Below, piece by piece: positions 25,448 to 34,653 of a stretch of DNA of 49,319 bases. Source of the stretch: Bacteroidaceae bacterium (GTDB lineage: Bacteria > Bacteroidota > Bacteroidia > Bacteroidales > Bacteroidaceae); the NCBI GenBank assembly GCA_024693505.1, contig JAILKU010000021.1, positions 1-49,319 of the forward strand, in the 5' to 3' direction. How positions within the stretch are numbered: the first letter of the stretch is position 1; every line of letters starts with the position of its first letter. The notes beneath the pieces were generated by a model. The model was not told the DNA's origin and searched no databases. It saw only the letters and a list, made by a program, of their open reading frames with translations. A program made the position numbers and the translations under genes.

Positions 25448-27178
25448 TCACTTTCCTCTCGTCACACCGCAGTCATTGAAGGCATCTACGCGGAAGTAGT
25501 ATTCCTGATCGGCAGAGAAGAGACCCAGCTCCAGGTGGGGCTCCAGGGTCTGGCAGGCACTATAGAGTTCATCGGGCGAGACACCCCAATGCACGAAATA
25601 GCCCTTTGCGCCCTCTGCTTCAGGCCATGAGATATCGAAGCGCCGGTGGTCAAAGCTGCGCCGCACCTTCATCTCCGTAACAGCGGCGGGGTTCTTTCCC
25701 TTGGCAAGACCGAAGACGCGCAGGTCGAAGAGCGAGAGCTGGCCTGTCAGGGTAGCAGTATTGGTCAGGCGCACATAACGCAGTTTTGCTGCCTTGGGCA
25801 GAACGAGCAGTTCGTGGGGCCGCGTACTGGTGTTCTCCGACTTGTCGAACAGCAGCTGCCACTTCTGACCGTCGCGCGAGCCCTCTACACGATAGCGGTA
25901 GGGCGACTTGTCACGACCCTCTTCGTACATTCCGAAGTCCTCGTCGGCAAAGTTCACCTGAATGGCATGGACGTTGCAGGGACGTTCCAGATCGACGGTC
26001 AGCCACTCACCCTCGTTGCCGGTCTTAGCGCTCCACCAGGTCTTGACGGTATTATCAGCCGCGAAGGAGGCAGGATGTCCGTTTTTCTCGGACGATGCCG
26101 TCGCCTTTTTCCCTATAGTCAGATCCATCCATCCCGTCCAGGGCGACTCCCTGGTCCAGTCTACTTTCCGGTCGGGAAGCTCGTAGGGATAGTCAGAGAA
26201 ATCCGTCAGGGCCTGCATACCGCCGTCCTTCGTGAAGACGACGGGATAGAAGCCAATCCTGCGCTCGAAGAGGAAACGCTGGCTGATGACCGTCGAGGAG
26301 ACGTGCCACCAGTTGCCGTACTTGTCCTGGAAGGTATCGCCATGCCCGGCACCCGTCATCCATCCGCCGGGCTTGACGCTGAAGGGAGACCCTGCATAGT
26401 GTTCGAAGGGACCGAGGGGGTTGTCGCCCAGGTAGAGTCCGTCGCCGTAACTGTCGAACTCCGTGCCGGGCCCTGCATACTGCAGGTAGTAGCGGCCGTC
26501 GTGCTTCAGCATGGCCGAGCCCTCGTTGCTGCTGGGTTCCTCCGTCTCGTTCTTGTCGCCGCGGCACTCCCAGCCATAAACCTTCTCGTTATGGGGAATC
26601 AGGACCACAGGATCCGACTTCGCCCTGAAGCCGTTATCGGGATCCAACTCTACGCCCATGATAGGATCCCCCTGTGAACAGCCCCAGTAGAGATAGACCC
26701 GCTCGTCATCATCGGCAAAGAGATAGGGATCTACAACCCAGCGGTCGGGCTCGTCGCGATAGGGCATGAAGGAGTCGGAGGCCACGATCCACGAATTGCC
26801 GTCCTCGGGCGTGGACGTCTTGTATATCTTATTATGGAAAGAGACGGCCCAGTACAGTTCGCCGCGATAGGCCATCACCGTAGGCGCATAGAAATGGAAC
26901 GGCATTAGGTCGTTGGTATGGAACGTCCAGTGCTGCATATCCTCGGAACTCCAGTAACCGTATGACTTGGAGGGGAACAGGTAGTAGCGGTCGCCAAACA
27001 GCACCACCACGGGATCAGCCGCCTCGCGCCCTCCTTCCTGATGCTCGCGCGTAAAGGCATAATCGACATCGATGGGGTTAGTCACTACCCGCGCAGGATT
27101 TATCCCTCCTCCGCAGGAAACCGTCATCACAAGGGCTGCCACGCAACCCGCTAGAACAAAGCTTTTCATATTTCTCAT
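25448..27178 (-). CDS. GH43 lipoprotein with F5/8C and FN3 domains
   Basis: A 576-residue lipoprotein if started at ATG 27178 (27169 is also possible). An open extension to 27232 is encoded by tandem repeats and is rejected. The lipid Cys is about residue 22 in MTVSCGGG. The five-bladed propeller (about 35-335) carries the GH43 triad: base Asp55 in ADPVVV, Asp150 in VVDPYLF and acid Glu219 in SSNEGSAML. A discoidin-like F5/8C (CBM32-type) domain follows (about 360-495; ATASSEKNGHPASFAADN, VEGSRDGQKW), then an FN3-like tail. GH43 enzymes are mainly arabinanases, arabinofuranosidases, xylosidases or galactanases. The regulator gene lies just upstream on the same strand. Confidence 0.88.
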   Translation of the reverse strand: MRNMKSFVLAGCVAALVMTVSCGGGINPARVVTNPIDVDYAFTREHQEGGREAADPVVVLFGDRYYLFPSKSYGYWSSEDMQHWTFHTNDLMPFHFYAPTVMAYRGELYWAVSFHNKIYKTSTPEDGNSWIVASDSFMPYRDEPDRWVVDPYLFADDDERVYLYWGCSQGDPIMGVELDPDNGFRAKSDPVVLIPHNEKVYGWECRGDKNETEEPSSNEGSAMLKHDGRYYLQYAGPGTEFDSYGDGLYLGDNPLGPFEHYAGSPFSVKPGGWMTGAGHGDTFQDKYGNWWHVSSTVISQRFLFERRIGFYPVVFTKDGGMQALTDFSDYPYELPDRKVDWTRESPWTGWMDLTIGKKATASSEKNGHPASFAADNTVKTWWSAKTGNEGEWLTVDLERPCNVHAIQVNFADEDFGMYEEGRDKSPYRYRVEGSRDGQKWQLLFDKSENTSTRPHELLVLPKAAKLRYVRLTNTATLTGQLSLFDLRVFGLAKGKNPAAVTEMKVRRSFDHRRFDISWPEAEGAKGYFVHWGVSPDELYSACQTLEPHLELGLFSADQEYYFRVDAFNDCGVTRGK

Positions 27179-27191
27179 AGTAGCTATTTTA

Positions 27192-27241
27192 CAGGGAATC
27201 CCAGGAGATCCCAGGGCATCCTGGGAAATCACAGGAAATCC
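27192..27241. repeat. Five tandem 10-bp repeats in the GH43 leader
   Basis: CAGGGAATCC, CAGGAGATCC, CAGGGCATCC, TGGGAAATCA and CAGGAAATCC follow each other without gaps. The period of 10 bp equals about one DNA helical turn. The array fills the space between the regulator stop (27253) and the GH43 start (27178). Confidence 0.85.
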
Positions 27242-27252
27242 TAATTACGTTC

Positions 27253-27903
27253 CTATATGTCCTCAACTCTTACATAGCCGTTCAGGATGGCATATACCGT
27301 CAGTCCGCTGAGCGATTTGATGCCCGTTTTGTCCTGAATATTCTTACGGTGCGTGATGACGGTTGTCAGGCTGATGTTCAGTCGTTCTGCAATCTCCTTA
27401 TTGATAAGTCCGCGCACCATCAACGAGAGCACCTCCACCTCGCGTGCCGACAGTTCGGGTTGCGACTGCGGGTTGCGCGGCAAGCGCCTCGTACCGTAGT
27501 CGGGGCCGTGGAACGACTCCTGTGCACGACCCTCGCCGTGCCGTCCGCCCATCTGCCTGAGGCGCATCACCTGCTGAATGAGCTGTGCCTCGGGCAGGCT
27601 GACATCCAGGGCGGGCAGATGGACGCGCTGTGCCTGCTCGGCATTCTGCACCAGAAGCACGACGCGATGTCCTAATTTCTGAAAGAAGTCCACCTGCTGG
27701 AAATAGATGCTGAACGACACGAAGTAGTGGACGTATCCGAAGGGCGTGTCGCGCATCAGGTCCGAGAAAGAGGAAAAGGTGCGCACCACGGCATCGGGCA
27801 CAAGGTCCTGAAGCATGGACTTCAAGCCCACGCAACAGAGTGTATTGGCATCGATGACAGCCAATTCGGCATCCCTGCTATTTGCCCGAAATTGCTCTTC
27901 CAT
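27253..27903 (-). CDS. LuxR/NarL-type regulator with degenerate receiver
   Basis: A 216-residue protein. The C-terminal part (about 150-212) is a LuxR-type helix-turn-helix (LSAREVEVLSLMVRGLINKE, AERLNISLTTVITHRKNI). The N-terminal 120 or so residues fold plausibly like a receiver (LAVIDANTLCCVGLKSML), but the central strand reads YVHYFVSFSIYF, without the phosphoacceptor Asp. The region 115-150 is a low-complexity linker. It is therefore probably an orphan, phosphorylation-independent DNA-binding protein. It lies 75 bp upstream of the GH43 start on the same strand and may regulate that gene or neighbouring enzymes (inference). Confidence 0.8.
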   Translation of the reverse strand: MEEQFRANSRDAELAVIDANTLCCVGLKSMLQDLVPDAVVRTFSSFSDLMRDTPFGYVHYFVSFSIYFQQVDFFQKLGHRVVLLVQNAEQAQRVHLPALDVSLPEAQLIQQVMRLRQMGGRHGEGRAQESFHGPDYGTRRLPRNPQSQPELSAREVEVLSLMVRGLINKEIAERLNISLTTVITHRKNIQDKTGIKSLSGLTVYAILNGYVRVEDI

Positions 27904-27928
27904 TTCCTAACGGTCGTTATTTCTGCTG

Positions 27929-27936
27929 CAAAAATA
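27929..27936 (-). promoter_or_regulatory. -7 element for the LuxR-type regulator
   Basis: TATTTTTG on the minus strand (CAAAAATA as written), 26 bp upstream of the start codon at 27903. No good -33 box is visible. Confidence 0.45.
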
Positions 27937-27976
27937 CATAAAAAAGCTGAAAAAACGGACTGCGATGGAAAAGAAA

Positions 27977-28008
27977 TTTGCTAATCCAAGATAATTGCAT
28001 TATCTTTG
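27977..28008 (+). promoter_or_regulatory. Promoter for purM and the downstream housekeeping run
   Basis: TTTG (27977-27980), a 20-bp spacer and TATCTTTG (28001-28008). Transcription would start near 28015, 25 nt before the purM ATG. No other consensus promoter was noticed within the run up to 38875. Confidence 0.75.
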
Positions 28009-28039
28009 CACGCGAATTTAAAAACCACACATAGAAAAG

Positions 28040-29206
28040 ATGAGCAATCAACGCTATATGATGCGCGGCGTGAGCGCGGCCAAGGAGGACGTCCACAACG
28101 CCATAAAGAATATAGACAAGGGTATCTTCCCGCAGGCCTTCTGCAAGATTATCCCCGACATCCTGGGCGGCGACCCGGACTACTGTAACATCATGCATGC
28201 CGACGGCGCCGGCACGAAGTCGAGCCTGGCCTACATGTACTGGCGCGAGACGGGCGACCTGAGTGTATGGAAGGGTATTGCGCAGGATGCTCTCATCATG
28301 AACACCGACGACCTGCTCTGCGTGGGTGCGGTGGATAACATACTGGTCAGCAGCACCATCGGGCGCAACAAGATGCTCATTCCGGGCGAGGTCATCAGTG
28401 CCATCATCAACGGCACGGACGAGCTGCTGCAGGAGATGAGGGACATGGGCATCGGCATCTACGCCACCGGCGGCGAGACAGCCGACGTGGGCGACCTGGT
28501 GCGCACCATCATCGTGGACTCGACCGTTACCTGCCGTATGCGGCGCAGTGACGTCATCGACAACGCCAATATACGGCCTGGCGACGTCATCGTAGGACTG
28601 AGCAGCTGCGGGCAGGCCACCTACGAGAAGCATTACAACGGCGGCATGGGCAGCAACGGACTGACCAGCGCCCGCCACGACGTCTTTGCCAAATACTTGG
28701 CGCAGAAGTATCCCGAGAGCTACGACCACGCCGTGCCCGAGGAACTTGTCTATAGCGGAAGCTACAGGCTGACCGATCCCGTAGAGGGCAGTCCCGTCTG
28801 CGCCGGACAGCTGGTGCTCTCCCCCACCCGTACCTATGCACCCGTCGTAAAGCACATGCTTGACGAGATGCGACCCCTCATTCACGGCATGGTGCACTGC
28901 ACAGGCGGCGCACAGACCAAGGTGCTGCACTTCGTAGGCGAGAACTGCCGCGTCGTAAAGGACAACCTGTTCCCCACGCCCCCGCTATTCAGGGCCATCC
29001 AGGAGCAGAGCGGTACGGACTGGGCTGAGATGTACAAGGTCTTCAACATGGGGCATCGCCTGGAGGTCTATGTCCGTCCCGAAGAGGCAGGGCGCGTCAT
29101 CGACATCAGCAAGGCATTCAACATTGAGGCGCAGGTGGTGGGACACATCGAAGAAGGTCCCCGCAGCCTGACCATCAAGGGCGAACACGGAACATTCAAC
29201 TACTAA
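28040..29206 (+). CDS. purM: Phosphoribosylformylglycinamidine cyclo-ligase (AIR synthetase)
   Basis: A 388-residue cytoplasmic enzyme of de novo purine synthesis: it closes FGAM to AIR using ATP. MHADGAGTKSSLAYMY is the family's ATP/substrate motif near residue 55; MNTDDLLCVGA and TGGETADVGDLV are further PurM-superfamily signatures. The C-terminal domain contains HCTGGAQTKV. The length and sequence style fit the Bacteroidota form, which is somewhat longer than the E. coli enzyme. It is the first gene of the plus-strand housekeeping run, and an esterase gene follows after 13 bp. Confidence 0.9.
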   Translation: MSNQRYMMRGVSAAKEDVHNAIKNIDKGIFPQAFCKIIPDILGGDPDYCNIMHADGAGTKSSLAYMYWRETGDLSVWKGIAQDALIMNTDDLLCVGAVDNILVSSTIGRNKMLIPGEVISAIINGTDELLQEMRDMGIGIYATGGETADVGDLVRTIIVDSTVTCRMRRSDVIDNANIRPGDVIVGLSSCGQATYEKHYNGGMGSNGLTSARHDVFAKYLAQKYPESYDHAVPEELVYSGSYRLTDPVEGSPVCAGQLVLSPTRTYAPVVKHMLDEMRPLIHGMVHCTGGAQTKVLHFVGENCRVVKDNLFPTPPLFRAIQEQSGTDWAEMYKVFNMGHRLEVYVRPEEAGRVIDISKAFNIEAQVVGHIEEGPRSLTIKGEHGTFNY

Positions 29207-29219
29207 TTATAAAAGGATT

Positions 29220-30077
29220 ATGAGAAAGAACATACTGAGACTCTGCTGCATGCTTGCAGTCCTGATGTCTGCTGCGACGGCCAATGCCGTCGTCATCCGC
29301 GACTCCATACAGAGCCAGGTGCTCGGTGGCGTATGCAGGTACTACATGGTCTATCTGCCTGCCGGCTTTCAGCAGAACACTGACCTCCACTATCCCGTGC
29401 TGTATCTGCTGCACGGCTTCACCGACGACGAGCGCGGATGGCTGGACAAGGGTCAGATGGACCGCGTGGCCGACGAGCTGATGGCGACAGGCGAAGCGAA
29501 GCAGATGGTCATCGTGATGCCCTGCGCAGGCGGGCCCGACACAAAGAATGTGTGGAACGGATATTTCAACATGCCCGGCTGGCCCTTCGAGGACCACTTC
29601 TATCAGGAGCTCCTTCCCGCCGTCGAAAAGAAATACAGAGCAGGCGGCAGTCGCGAGCAGCGTGCTGTAGCAGGCCTGTCGATGGGCGGCGGCGGCAGTG
29701 TGGGCTATGCGATGGGACATCCCGACATGTTTGCGGCATGCTATGCCATGAGTGCCTGGCTGACAGCTGAGGAACGCAAGGATGCCGCGCCCGACGACAA
29801 GGTGGCCCTGGTGACCGCTGCCGTGGCAAGGCACAACCCGATAGCAAAGGTAGAGAAGGCTGACGAGAACGAGCTGAATGCCCTTCGCAGTCTGGCATGG
29901 TTCATCGACTGCGGCGACGACGACTTCCTCTTCGACCAGAACATCGAACTGTACAAAAAGATGCGCCAGAAACGCTTCAACGCACAGCTGCGCGTTCGCG
30001 ACGGAGGCCATACATGGGAATACTGGCACAACGCCCTGCGCCTCTGCCTGCCCTTCGTTTCCAGAAACTTCAAGTAA
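29220..30077 (+). CDS. Secreted CE1/esterase-D-like esterase
   Basis: A 285-residue protein with a signal peptide (residues about 1-23, ending ANA). The alpha/beta-hydrolase core shows VLYLLHGFTDD, the nucleophile Ser154 in AGLSMGGGG, an acidic DDD at 233-235 and His264 in GGHTWEYW. It resembles unit 3 of the triple-esterase protein and tributyrin/feruloyl-esterase-like family members. It probably hydrolyses acyl esters in the periplasm. Its place between purM and prfA is not functionally obvious and probably reflects a shared transcript only. Confidence 0.85.
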   Translation: MRKNILRLCCMLAVLMSAATANAVVIRDSIQSQVLGGVCRYYMVYLPAGFQQNTDLHYPVLYLLHGFTDDERGWLDKGQMDRVADELMATGEAKQMVIVMPCAGGPDTKNVWNGYFNMPGWPFEDHFYQELLPAVEKKYRAGGSREQRAVAGLSMGGGGSVGYAMGHPDMFAACYAMSAWLTAEERKDAAPDDKVALVTAAVARHNPIAKVEKADENELNALRSLAWFIDCGDDDFLFDQNIELYKKMRQKRFNAQLRVRDGGHTWEYWHNALRLCLPFVSRNFK

Positions 30078-30089
30078 ATCAACCGTAAT

Positions 30090-30191
30090 ATGATATATAT
30101 ACTGAGTATCGTTCTCCTCGTCATCATGTTCTTCGCATGGCGGCAGTTCTATCACACCTATAAGCGCAGGCACGGACATGGCAGGAAATAA
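30090..30191 (+). CDS. 33-residue single-pass membrane microprotein overlapping prfA
   Basis: ATG 30090 to TAA 30189-30191 encodes 33 residues. A hydrophobic helix (MIYILSIVLLVIMFFAW) is followed by a strongly basic tail ([16 protein letters not shown]). It starts 12 bp after the esterase stop and overlaps the first codons of prfA by 14 bp in another frame, an arrangement typical of translational coupling. The amphipathic profile (N-terminal helix, positive C-terminus) is that of small inner-membrane proteins with an N-out topology reversed by the positive-inside rule. Function unknown. It is below usual annotation cut-offs. Confidence 0.6.
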   Translation: MIYILSIVLLVIMFFAWRQFYHTYKRRHGHGRK

Positions 30192-31290
30192 CAGTCTATT
30201 AGACAAGCTCGACGGCCTGGAGGCCCGCTATCAGGAGGTCTCCACGTTGATTACCGACCCGCACGTCATTGGCGACCAGAAACGCTACGTGAAGCTGACC
30301 AAGGAATACAAGGACCTGGGACGCATCATGGAAGCCCGAAAGGCCTATGTGGGCTGTCTGCAGAACGTAGAGGACGCCAAGGAGATGCTGTCCCTGGAAG
30401 ACGACCCCGAGACAAAGGACATGCTGCGGCAGGAACTGGCCGAGAGTGAGCAGCGCATCCCCGAACTAGAGGAGGAGATAAAACTGCTGCTGGTACCCGC
30501 TGACCCCGAGGATGACAAGAACGTCATCATGGAAATACGCGGCGGCACAGGCGGCGACGAGGCTGCTCTGTTTGCCGGAGACCTCTTCCGAATGTACAGC
30601 AAGTACATCGAGATGAAGGGCTGGAAGATGGCGGTGAGCAGCTACAGCGAAGGGGCTGCGGGCGGCTACAAGGAGATCATCTTCAGTGTGACGGGCGAAG
30701 GCGTTTACGGCATACTGAAGTATGAGAGCGGTGTACACCGCGTACAGCGCGTTCCCGTCACCGAGACGCAGGGACGCGTCCATACCAGTGCCGCCACGGT
30801 GGCCGTACTGCCCGAGGCTGAGGAGTTCGACGTGGAAATCAACGAGGGTGCCATCAAGTGGGACACGTTCCGCAGCAGCGGTGCCGGCGGACAGAACGTA
30901 AACAAGGTGGAATCCGGTGTAAGGGCCCGCTATATGTGGCGTAACCCGAATACGGGCATCGAGGAAGAGATCCTGGTGGAGTGTACCGAGACGCGCGACC
31001 AGCCCAAGAACAAGGAACGTGCCCTCGCGCGCTTGCGTACATTTATATATGATAAGGAGCATCAGAAATACATCGACGATATTGCCAGCAAGCGCAAGAC
31101 GATGGTTTCGACCGGTGACCGAAGTGCCAAGATCCGCACCTACAACTACCCGCAGGGCCGTATCACCGACCATCGCATCGGTTACACCATCTACAACTTG
31201 AACGCCTTCATGGACGGCAACATACAGGACTGCATCGACCACCTCATCGTGGCCGAGAATGCCGAACGACTAAAAGAGAGTGAACTATGA
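30178..31290 (+). CDS. prfA: Peptide chain release factor 1
   Basis: A 370-residue class-I release factor that reads UAA and UAG. GGQ lies at residues 237-239 in [15 protein letters not shown], the peptidyl-tRNA hydrolysis motif. [15 protein letters not shown] carries PVT at the position of the RF1 stop-codon-reading P-x-T tripeptide; RF2 would have SPF. The N-terminal coiled region and [19 protein letters not shown] are also typical. Its start overlaps the microprotein, and its stop overlaps the pyrF start (ATGA), so coupling of translation is likely on both sides. Confidence 0.95.
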   Translation: MAGNNSLLDKLDGLEARYQEVSTLITDPHVIGDQKRYVKLTKEYKDLGRIMEARKAYVGCLQNVEDAKEMLSLEDDPETKDMLRQELAESEQRIPELEEEIKLLLVPADPEDDKNVIMEIRGGTGGDEAALFAGDLFRMYSKYIEMKGWKMAVSSYSEGAAGGYKEIIFSVTGEGVYGILKYESGVHRVQRVPVTETQGRVHTSAATVAVLPEAEEFDVEINEGAIKWDTFRSSGAGGQNVNKVESGVRARYMWRNPNTGIEEEILVECTETRDQPKNKERALARLRTFIYDKEHQKYIDDIASKRKTMVSTGDRSAKIRTYNYPQGRITDHRIGYTIYNLNAFMDGNIQDCIDHLIVAENAERLKESEL

Positions 31291-32117
31291 CCAGAGAACA
31301 GCTATTTGAAAACATACGCAAAAAGTGTTCATTCCTATGCGTAGGATTGGATACAGATGTAAAGAAAATTCCTACATTTCTACTAAAAGATGAAGACTCC
31401 GTCTTTGCCTTCAATAAGGCTATTATTGACGCTACTGCGCCCTATTGCATCGCTTATAAGCCGAACCTGGCCTTCTACGAGAGTACAGGCGTAAAAGGAT
31501 GGATTGCCCTGGAGAAGACCGTAAGGTATCTGCGCGAGAACTATCCCGACCAGTTCATCATAGCGGACGCCAAGCGAGGAGACATCGGCAACACCAGTGC
31601 GATGTATGCCCGCACATTCTTTGAAGAGCTGAACATCGACGCCGTCACCGTAGCACCCTATATGGGTGAGGACAGTGTCAGTCCCTTCCTGGGCTACGAC
31701 GGCAAGTGGGTCATCCTGCTGGCCCTCACCAGCAACAAGGGCAGTCAGGACTTCCAGCGCCTTCAGACGGCAGACGGCACGCCGTTCTACAAGCACGTCC
31801 TCGGTAAGAGCCAGCAGTGGGCGACCGAGGAACAGATGATGTACGTCGTAGGTGCCACGCAGGGACAGGCCTTCGAGGAGATACGACGCATCGTGCCCAA
31901 CCACTTCCTACTTGTTCCGGGCATCGGTGCCCAGGGCGGAAGCCTGGAGGAGGTATGCCGCTACGGCATGACCGGGCAGTGCGGCCTCATCGTGAACAGC
32001 AGCCGCGCCATCATCTACGCAGACAGTACGGAAGACTTCGCCCGCGTAGCCGGAGAGAAGGCACGCGAGGTTCAGCAGCAGATGGCTGCCGAATTAAAAA
32101 AGGCCCACATCATATAA
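31287..32117 (+). CDS. pyrF: Orotidine 5'-phosphate decarboxylase, type 2
   Basis: A 276-residue enzyme of pyrimidine synthesis that converts OMP to [15 protein letters not shown] has the catalytic Asp94, Lys96 and Asp99. FLCVGLDTD near the N-terminus and [14 protein letters not shown] near the C-terminus are phosphate-site motifs of the longer type-2 PyrF. The start ATG overlaps the prfA stop. The first 50 or so codons are notably more AT-rich than the rest of the gene. Confidence 0.93.
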   Translation: MTREQLFENIRKKCSFLCVGLDTDVKKIPTFLLKDEDSVFAFNKAIIDATAPYCIAYKPNLAFYESTGVKGWIALEKTVRYLRENYPDQFIIADAKRGDIGNTSAMYARTFFEELNIDAVTVAPYMGEDSVSPFLGYDGKWVILLALTSNKGSQDFQRLQTADGTPFYKHVLGKSQQWATEEQMMYVVGATQGQAFEEIRRIVPNHFLLVPGIGAQGGSLEEVCRYGMTGQCGLIVNSSRAIIYADSTEDFARVAGEKAREVQQQMAAELKKAHII

Positions 32118-32153
32118 TTATATCCTATTCACCCCCATCAACCCCATCGAATA

Positions 32154-33218
32154 ATGAAATTAGAGTTTACCGCAGAAATGATAGCGAACATGGTTCAGGG
32201 CACCGTCGAAGGCGACCCGAAGACCACTGTCAACGACTTTGCAAAGATAGAAGAAGGCAGGCCGGGCTGCATCAGCTTTCTGGCCAATCCCAAATATGCA
32301 CATTACCTGTACGAGACGAAGAGTAGCATCGTACTGGTGAACCGCGACTTCCAGATGGAAGGCAAGACCGAAGCCACCCTCATCCGCGTGGATAACGCCT
32401 ACGAGACGATAGCCAAGCTGCTGTCTGCCTACGAGAGCATGAAACCCAAGCGCAGCGGTATCGATCCGCTGGCATACGTAGCCCCGACGGCGAAGATTGG
32501 CAAAGACGTCTTCATGGCCCCCTTCAGTGCCGTAGGCGATAATGCCGTCATTGGTGACGGCGCTCAGCTTCACCCGCACGCCACGGTAGGCGCAAATGCC
32601 GTCATTGGCGATAACACCATTATGTACAGCAACTCGGTTGTCTATCACGACTGCAAGGTGGGCAAGCGCTGCATCCTGCATGCCGGCAGTGTTATCGGTG
32701 CAGACGGCTTCGGATTCGCTCCCACCGAAAACGGATACGAGAAGATTCCCCAGATAGGCATCGTCACCATCGAGGACGATGTGGAGGTAGGCGCCAACAC
32801 CTGCATAGACCGCAGCACGATGGGCAGCACGAATGTCCGCAAGGGCGTGAAGCTGGACAACCTGGTACAGGTGGCCCACAACTGCGAGATCGGACAGAAC
32901 ACCGTAATGTCGGCACAGGTAGGTATCGCCGGCAGTACCAAGGTTGGCGAATGGTGTATGCTGGGAGGCCAAGTGGGTGTGGCGGGTCACTGCACCGTTG
33001 CCGACCGCACCATGGCCGGTGCACAGTCGGGCATTGCCAACAGCGTAAAGAAAGAAGGCGCAGCCGTTATGGGATACCCGGCCATCGACTACAAGAACTT
33101 CTGGCGCTCCAGCGTTGTGTTCAAGAACCTGCCAGACATGTGGACCACCGTGAACAAACTGACGAAGCAGGTGGCTGAGCTGCAGGCACAGATTGAGGAA
33201 TTAAAAGGAAACAAATAG
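32154..33218 (+). CDS. lpxD: UDP-3-O-(3-hydroxyacyl)glucosamine N-acyltransferase
   Basis: A 354-residue lipid A enzyme that adds the N-linked hydroxyacyl chain from ACP. The N-terminal uridine-binding domain (about 1-100; [18 protein letters not shown]) precedes a left-handed beta-helix of hexapeptide repeats (about 105-300; [20 protein letters not shown]). The catalytic His is His242 in [11 protein letters not shown]. The C-terminal helix ([16 protein letters not shown]) is a short coiled coil used in trimer formation. Five bp separate it from lpxC-fabZ. Confidence 0.95.
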   Translation: MKLEFTAEMIANMVQGTVEGDPKTTVNDFAKIEEGRPGCISFLANPKYAHYLYETKSSIVLVNRDFQMEGKTEATLIRVDNAYETIAKLLSAYESMKPKRSGIDPLAYVAPTAKIGKDVFMAPFSAVGDNAVIGDGAQLHPHATVGANAVIGDNTIMYSNSVVYHDCKVGKRCILHAGSVIGADGFGFAPTENGYEKIPQIGIVTIEDDVEVGANTCIDRSTMGSTNVRKGVKLDNLVQVAHNCEIGQNTVMSAQVGIAGSTKVGEWCMLGGQVGVAGHCTVADRTMAGAQSGIANSVKKEGAAVMGYPAIDYKNFWRSSVVFKNLPDMWTTVNKLTKQVAELQAQIEELKGNK

Positions 33219-33223
33219 ATAAT

Positions 33224-34624
33224 ATGTTAAAGCAAAATACACTCAAGGAAAGCTTTTCCCTAAGCGGGAAGGGACTGCACACAGGACTGCATCTGACCGT
33301 CACGTTCAACCCTGCCCCCGAGAACCACGGCTACAAGATTCAGCGCACCGACCTGCCCAACCATCCCGTGATTGAAGCCATTGCAGAGAATGTGATAGAC
33401 ACCCAGCGCGGCACCGTACTCGGAAAGGGGGAAGCAAGGTGCAGCACGGTCGAACATGCCATGGCTGCACTCTATGCTTTAGGCGTGGACAACGTATTCA
33501 TCCAAGTGGACGGGCCAGAGTTCCCGATTTTGGACGGCAGCGCCGAGTTATATGTAAAAGAAATTCATCGTGTCGGGCTCATGGAACAGAAGGCCCCCAA
33601 AGACTATTATGTCATTACCCGCAAGATGGAATTCAGCGATGAAAAGACAGGGGCTTGCATTACGCTGCTACCCGACGAGGACTTTTCCATCACAAGCATG
33701 ATATCATTCGACAGCAAGGTGCTGAATAGCCAGTTTGCCACGCTGGACAATATGGATAAGTTTGCCACGGAGATTGCTGCTGCCCGGACCTTTGTTTTCG
33801 TACGCGAGATAGAGCCCTTGCTGATGGCAGGCCTCATCAAGGGAGGCGACCTAGACAATGCCATTGTCATATACGAAAGACAGACGAGCCAGGAGAACCT
33901 GGACAAGCTATGTCAGCTGACCGGCGTAGAGAAACACGATGCCAATGAGCTGGGATATATGCAGCACAAGCCGCTGGTATGGGAAAACGAACCCGCCAGG
34001 CACAAGCTCCTTGATATCATCGGAGACATGGCCCTGATCGGAAGGCCCATCAAAGGCCGCATCATCGCCACCCGCCCAGGCCACACCATCAACAACAAGT
34101 TCGCCCGCATGATGAGGAAGGAGATACGCAAGCACGAAGTGCAGGCACCGCACTACGATCCTAACAAGAAGCCCATCATGGACATAAACCGCATCCGCGA
34201 ACTCCTCCCCCATCGCTATCCATTGCAGCTTGTCGATAAAGTCATCGAACTGAAGGAGAACACGATTGTGGCCGTCAAGAACATCACCAGCAACGAACCC
34301 TTCTTCCAGGGACACTTCCCCCTGGAGCCTATTGTTCCCGGCGTCCTACTGATTGAGGCTATGGCACAGACCGGTGGTATCCTGGTTCTGAAAGACGTGG
34401 AGGACCCCAAGCTGTGGAGCACCTATTTCGTAAAGATTGACAATGTGAAGTTCCGTCATAAAGTGGTACCTGGCGACACGCTTCTCTTCAAGGTGGAGAT
34501 CCTGGAACCTATTTCGCATGGCATTGGCAGCATGCAAGGCTATGCTTTTGTCGGTGAGAACTGCGTCATGGAAGCCACCTTCACGGCACAAGTCACGAAA
34601 CACGAAGCAAAAGAAAAAGCATAA
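33224..34624 (+). CDS. lpxC/fabZ: Bifunctional LpxC-FabZ: UDP-3-O-acyl-GlcNAc deacetylase / 3-hydroxyacyl-ACP dehydratase
   Basis: A 466-residue fusion characteristic of Bacteroidota. LpxC (about 1-312) commits lipid A synthesis: zinc ligands His78 (STVEHAMAAL), His260 and Asp264 (RHKLLDIIGD), and His287 (PGHTINN) are all present. FabZ (about 318-466) dehydrates 3-hydroxyacyl-ACP. It starts MDINRIRELLPHRYP and has catalytic His364 (GHFP) and Glu378 (PGVLLIEAMAQ). The fusion couples hydroxyacyl use for lipid A and for fatty-acid elongation. It lies between lpxD and lpxA. Confidence 0.95.
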   Translation: MLKQNTLKESFSLSGKGLHTGLHLTVTFNPAPENHGYKIQRTDLPNHPVIEAIAENVIDTQRGTVLGKGEARCSTVEHAMAALYALGVDNVFIQVDGPEFPILDGSAELYVKEIHRVGLMEQKAPKDYYVITRKMEFSDEKTGACITLLPDEDFSITSMISFDSKVLNSQFATLDNMDKFATEIAAARTFVFVREIEPLLMAGLIKGGDLDNAIVIYERQTSQENLDKLCQLTGVEKHDANELGYMQHKPLVWENEPARHKLLDIIGDMALIGRPIKGRIIATRPGHTINNKFARMMRKEIRKHEVQAPHYDPNKKPIMDINRIRELLPHRYPLQLVDKVIELKENTIVAVKNITSNEPFFQGHFPLEPIVPGVLLIEAMAQTGGILVLKDVEDPKLWSTYFVKIDNVKFRHKVVPGDTLLFKVEILEPISHGIGSMQGYAFVGENCVMEATFTAQVTKHEAKEKA

Positions 34625-34653
34625 AGACTCACAAAAACGACATAGAGATACAA

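Noticed and set aside
27179..27232. N-terminal extension of the GH43 lipoprotein
   Set aside because: The extra residues are encoded largely by the 10-bp tandem repeats and would disrupt the lipoprotein signal.
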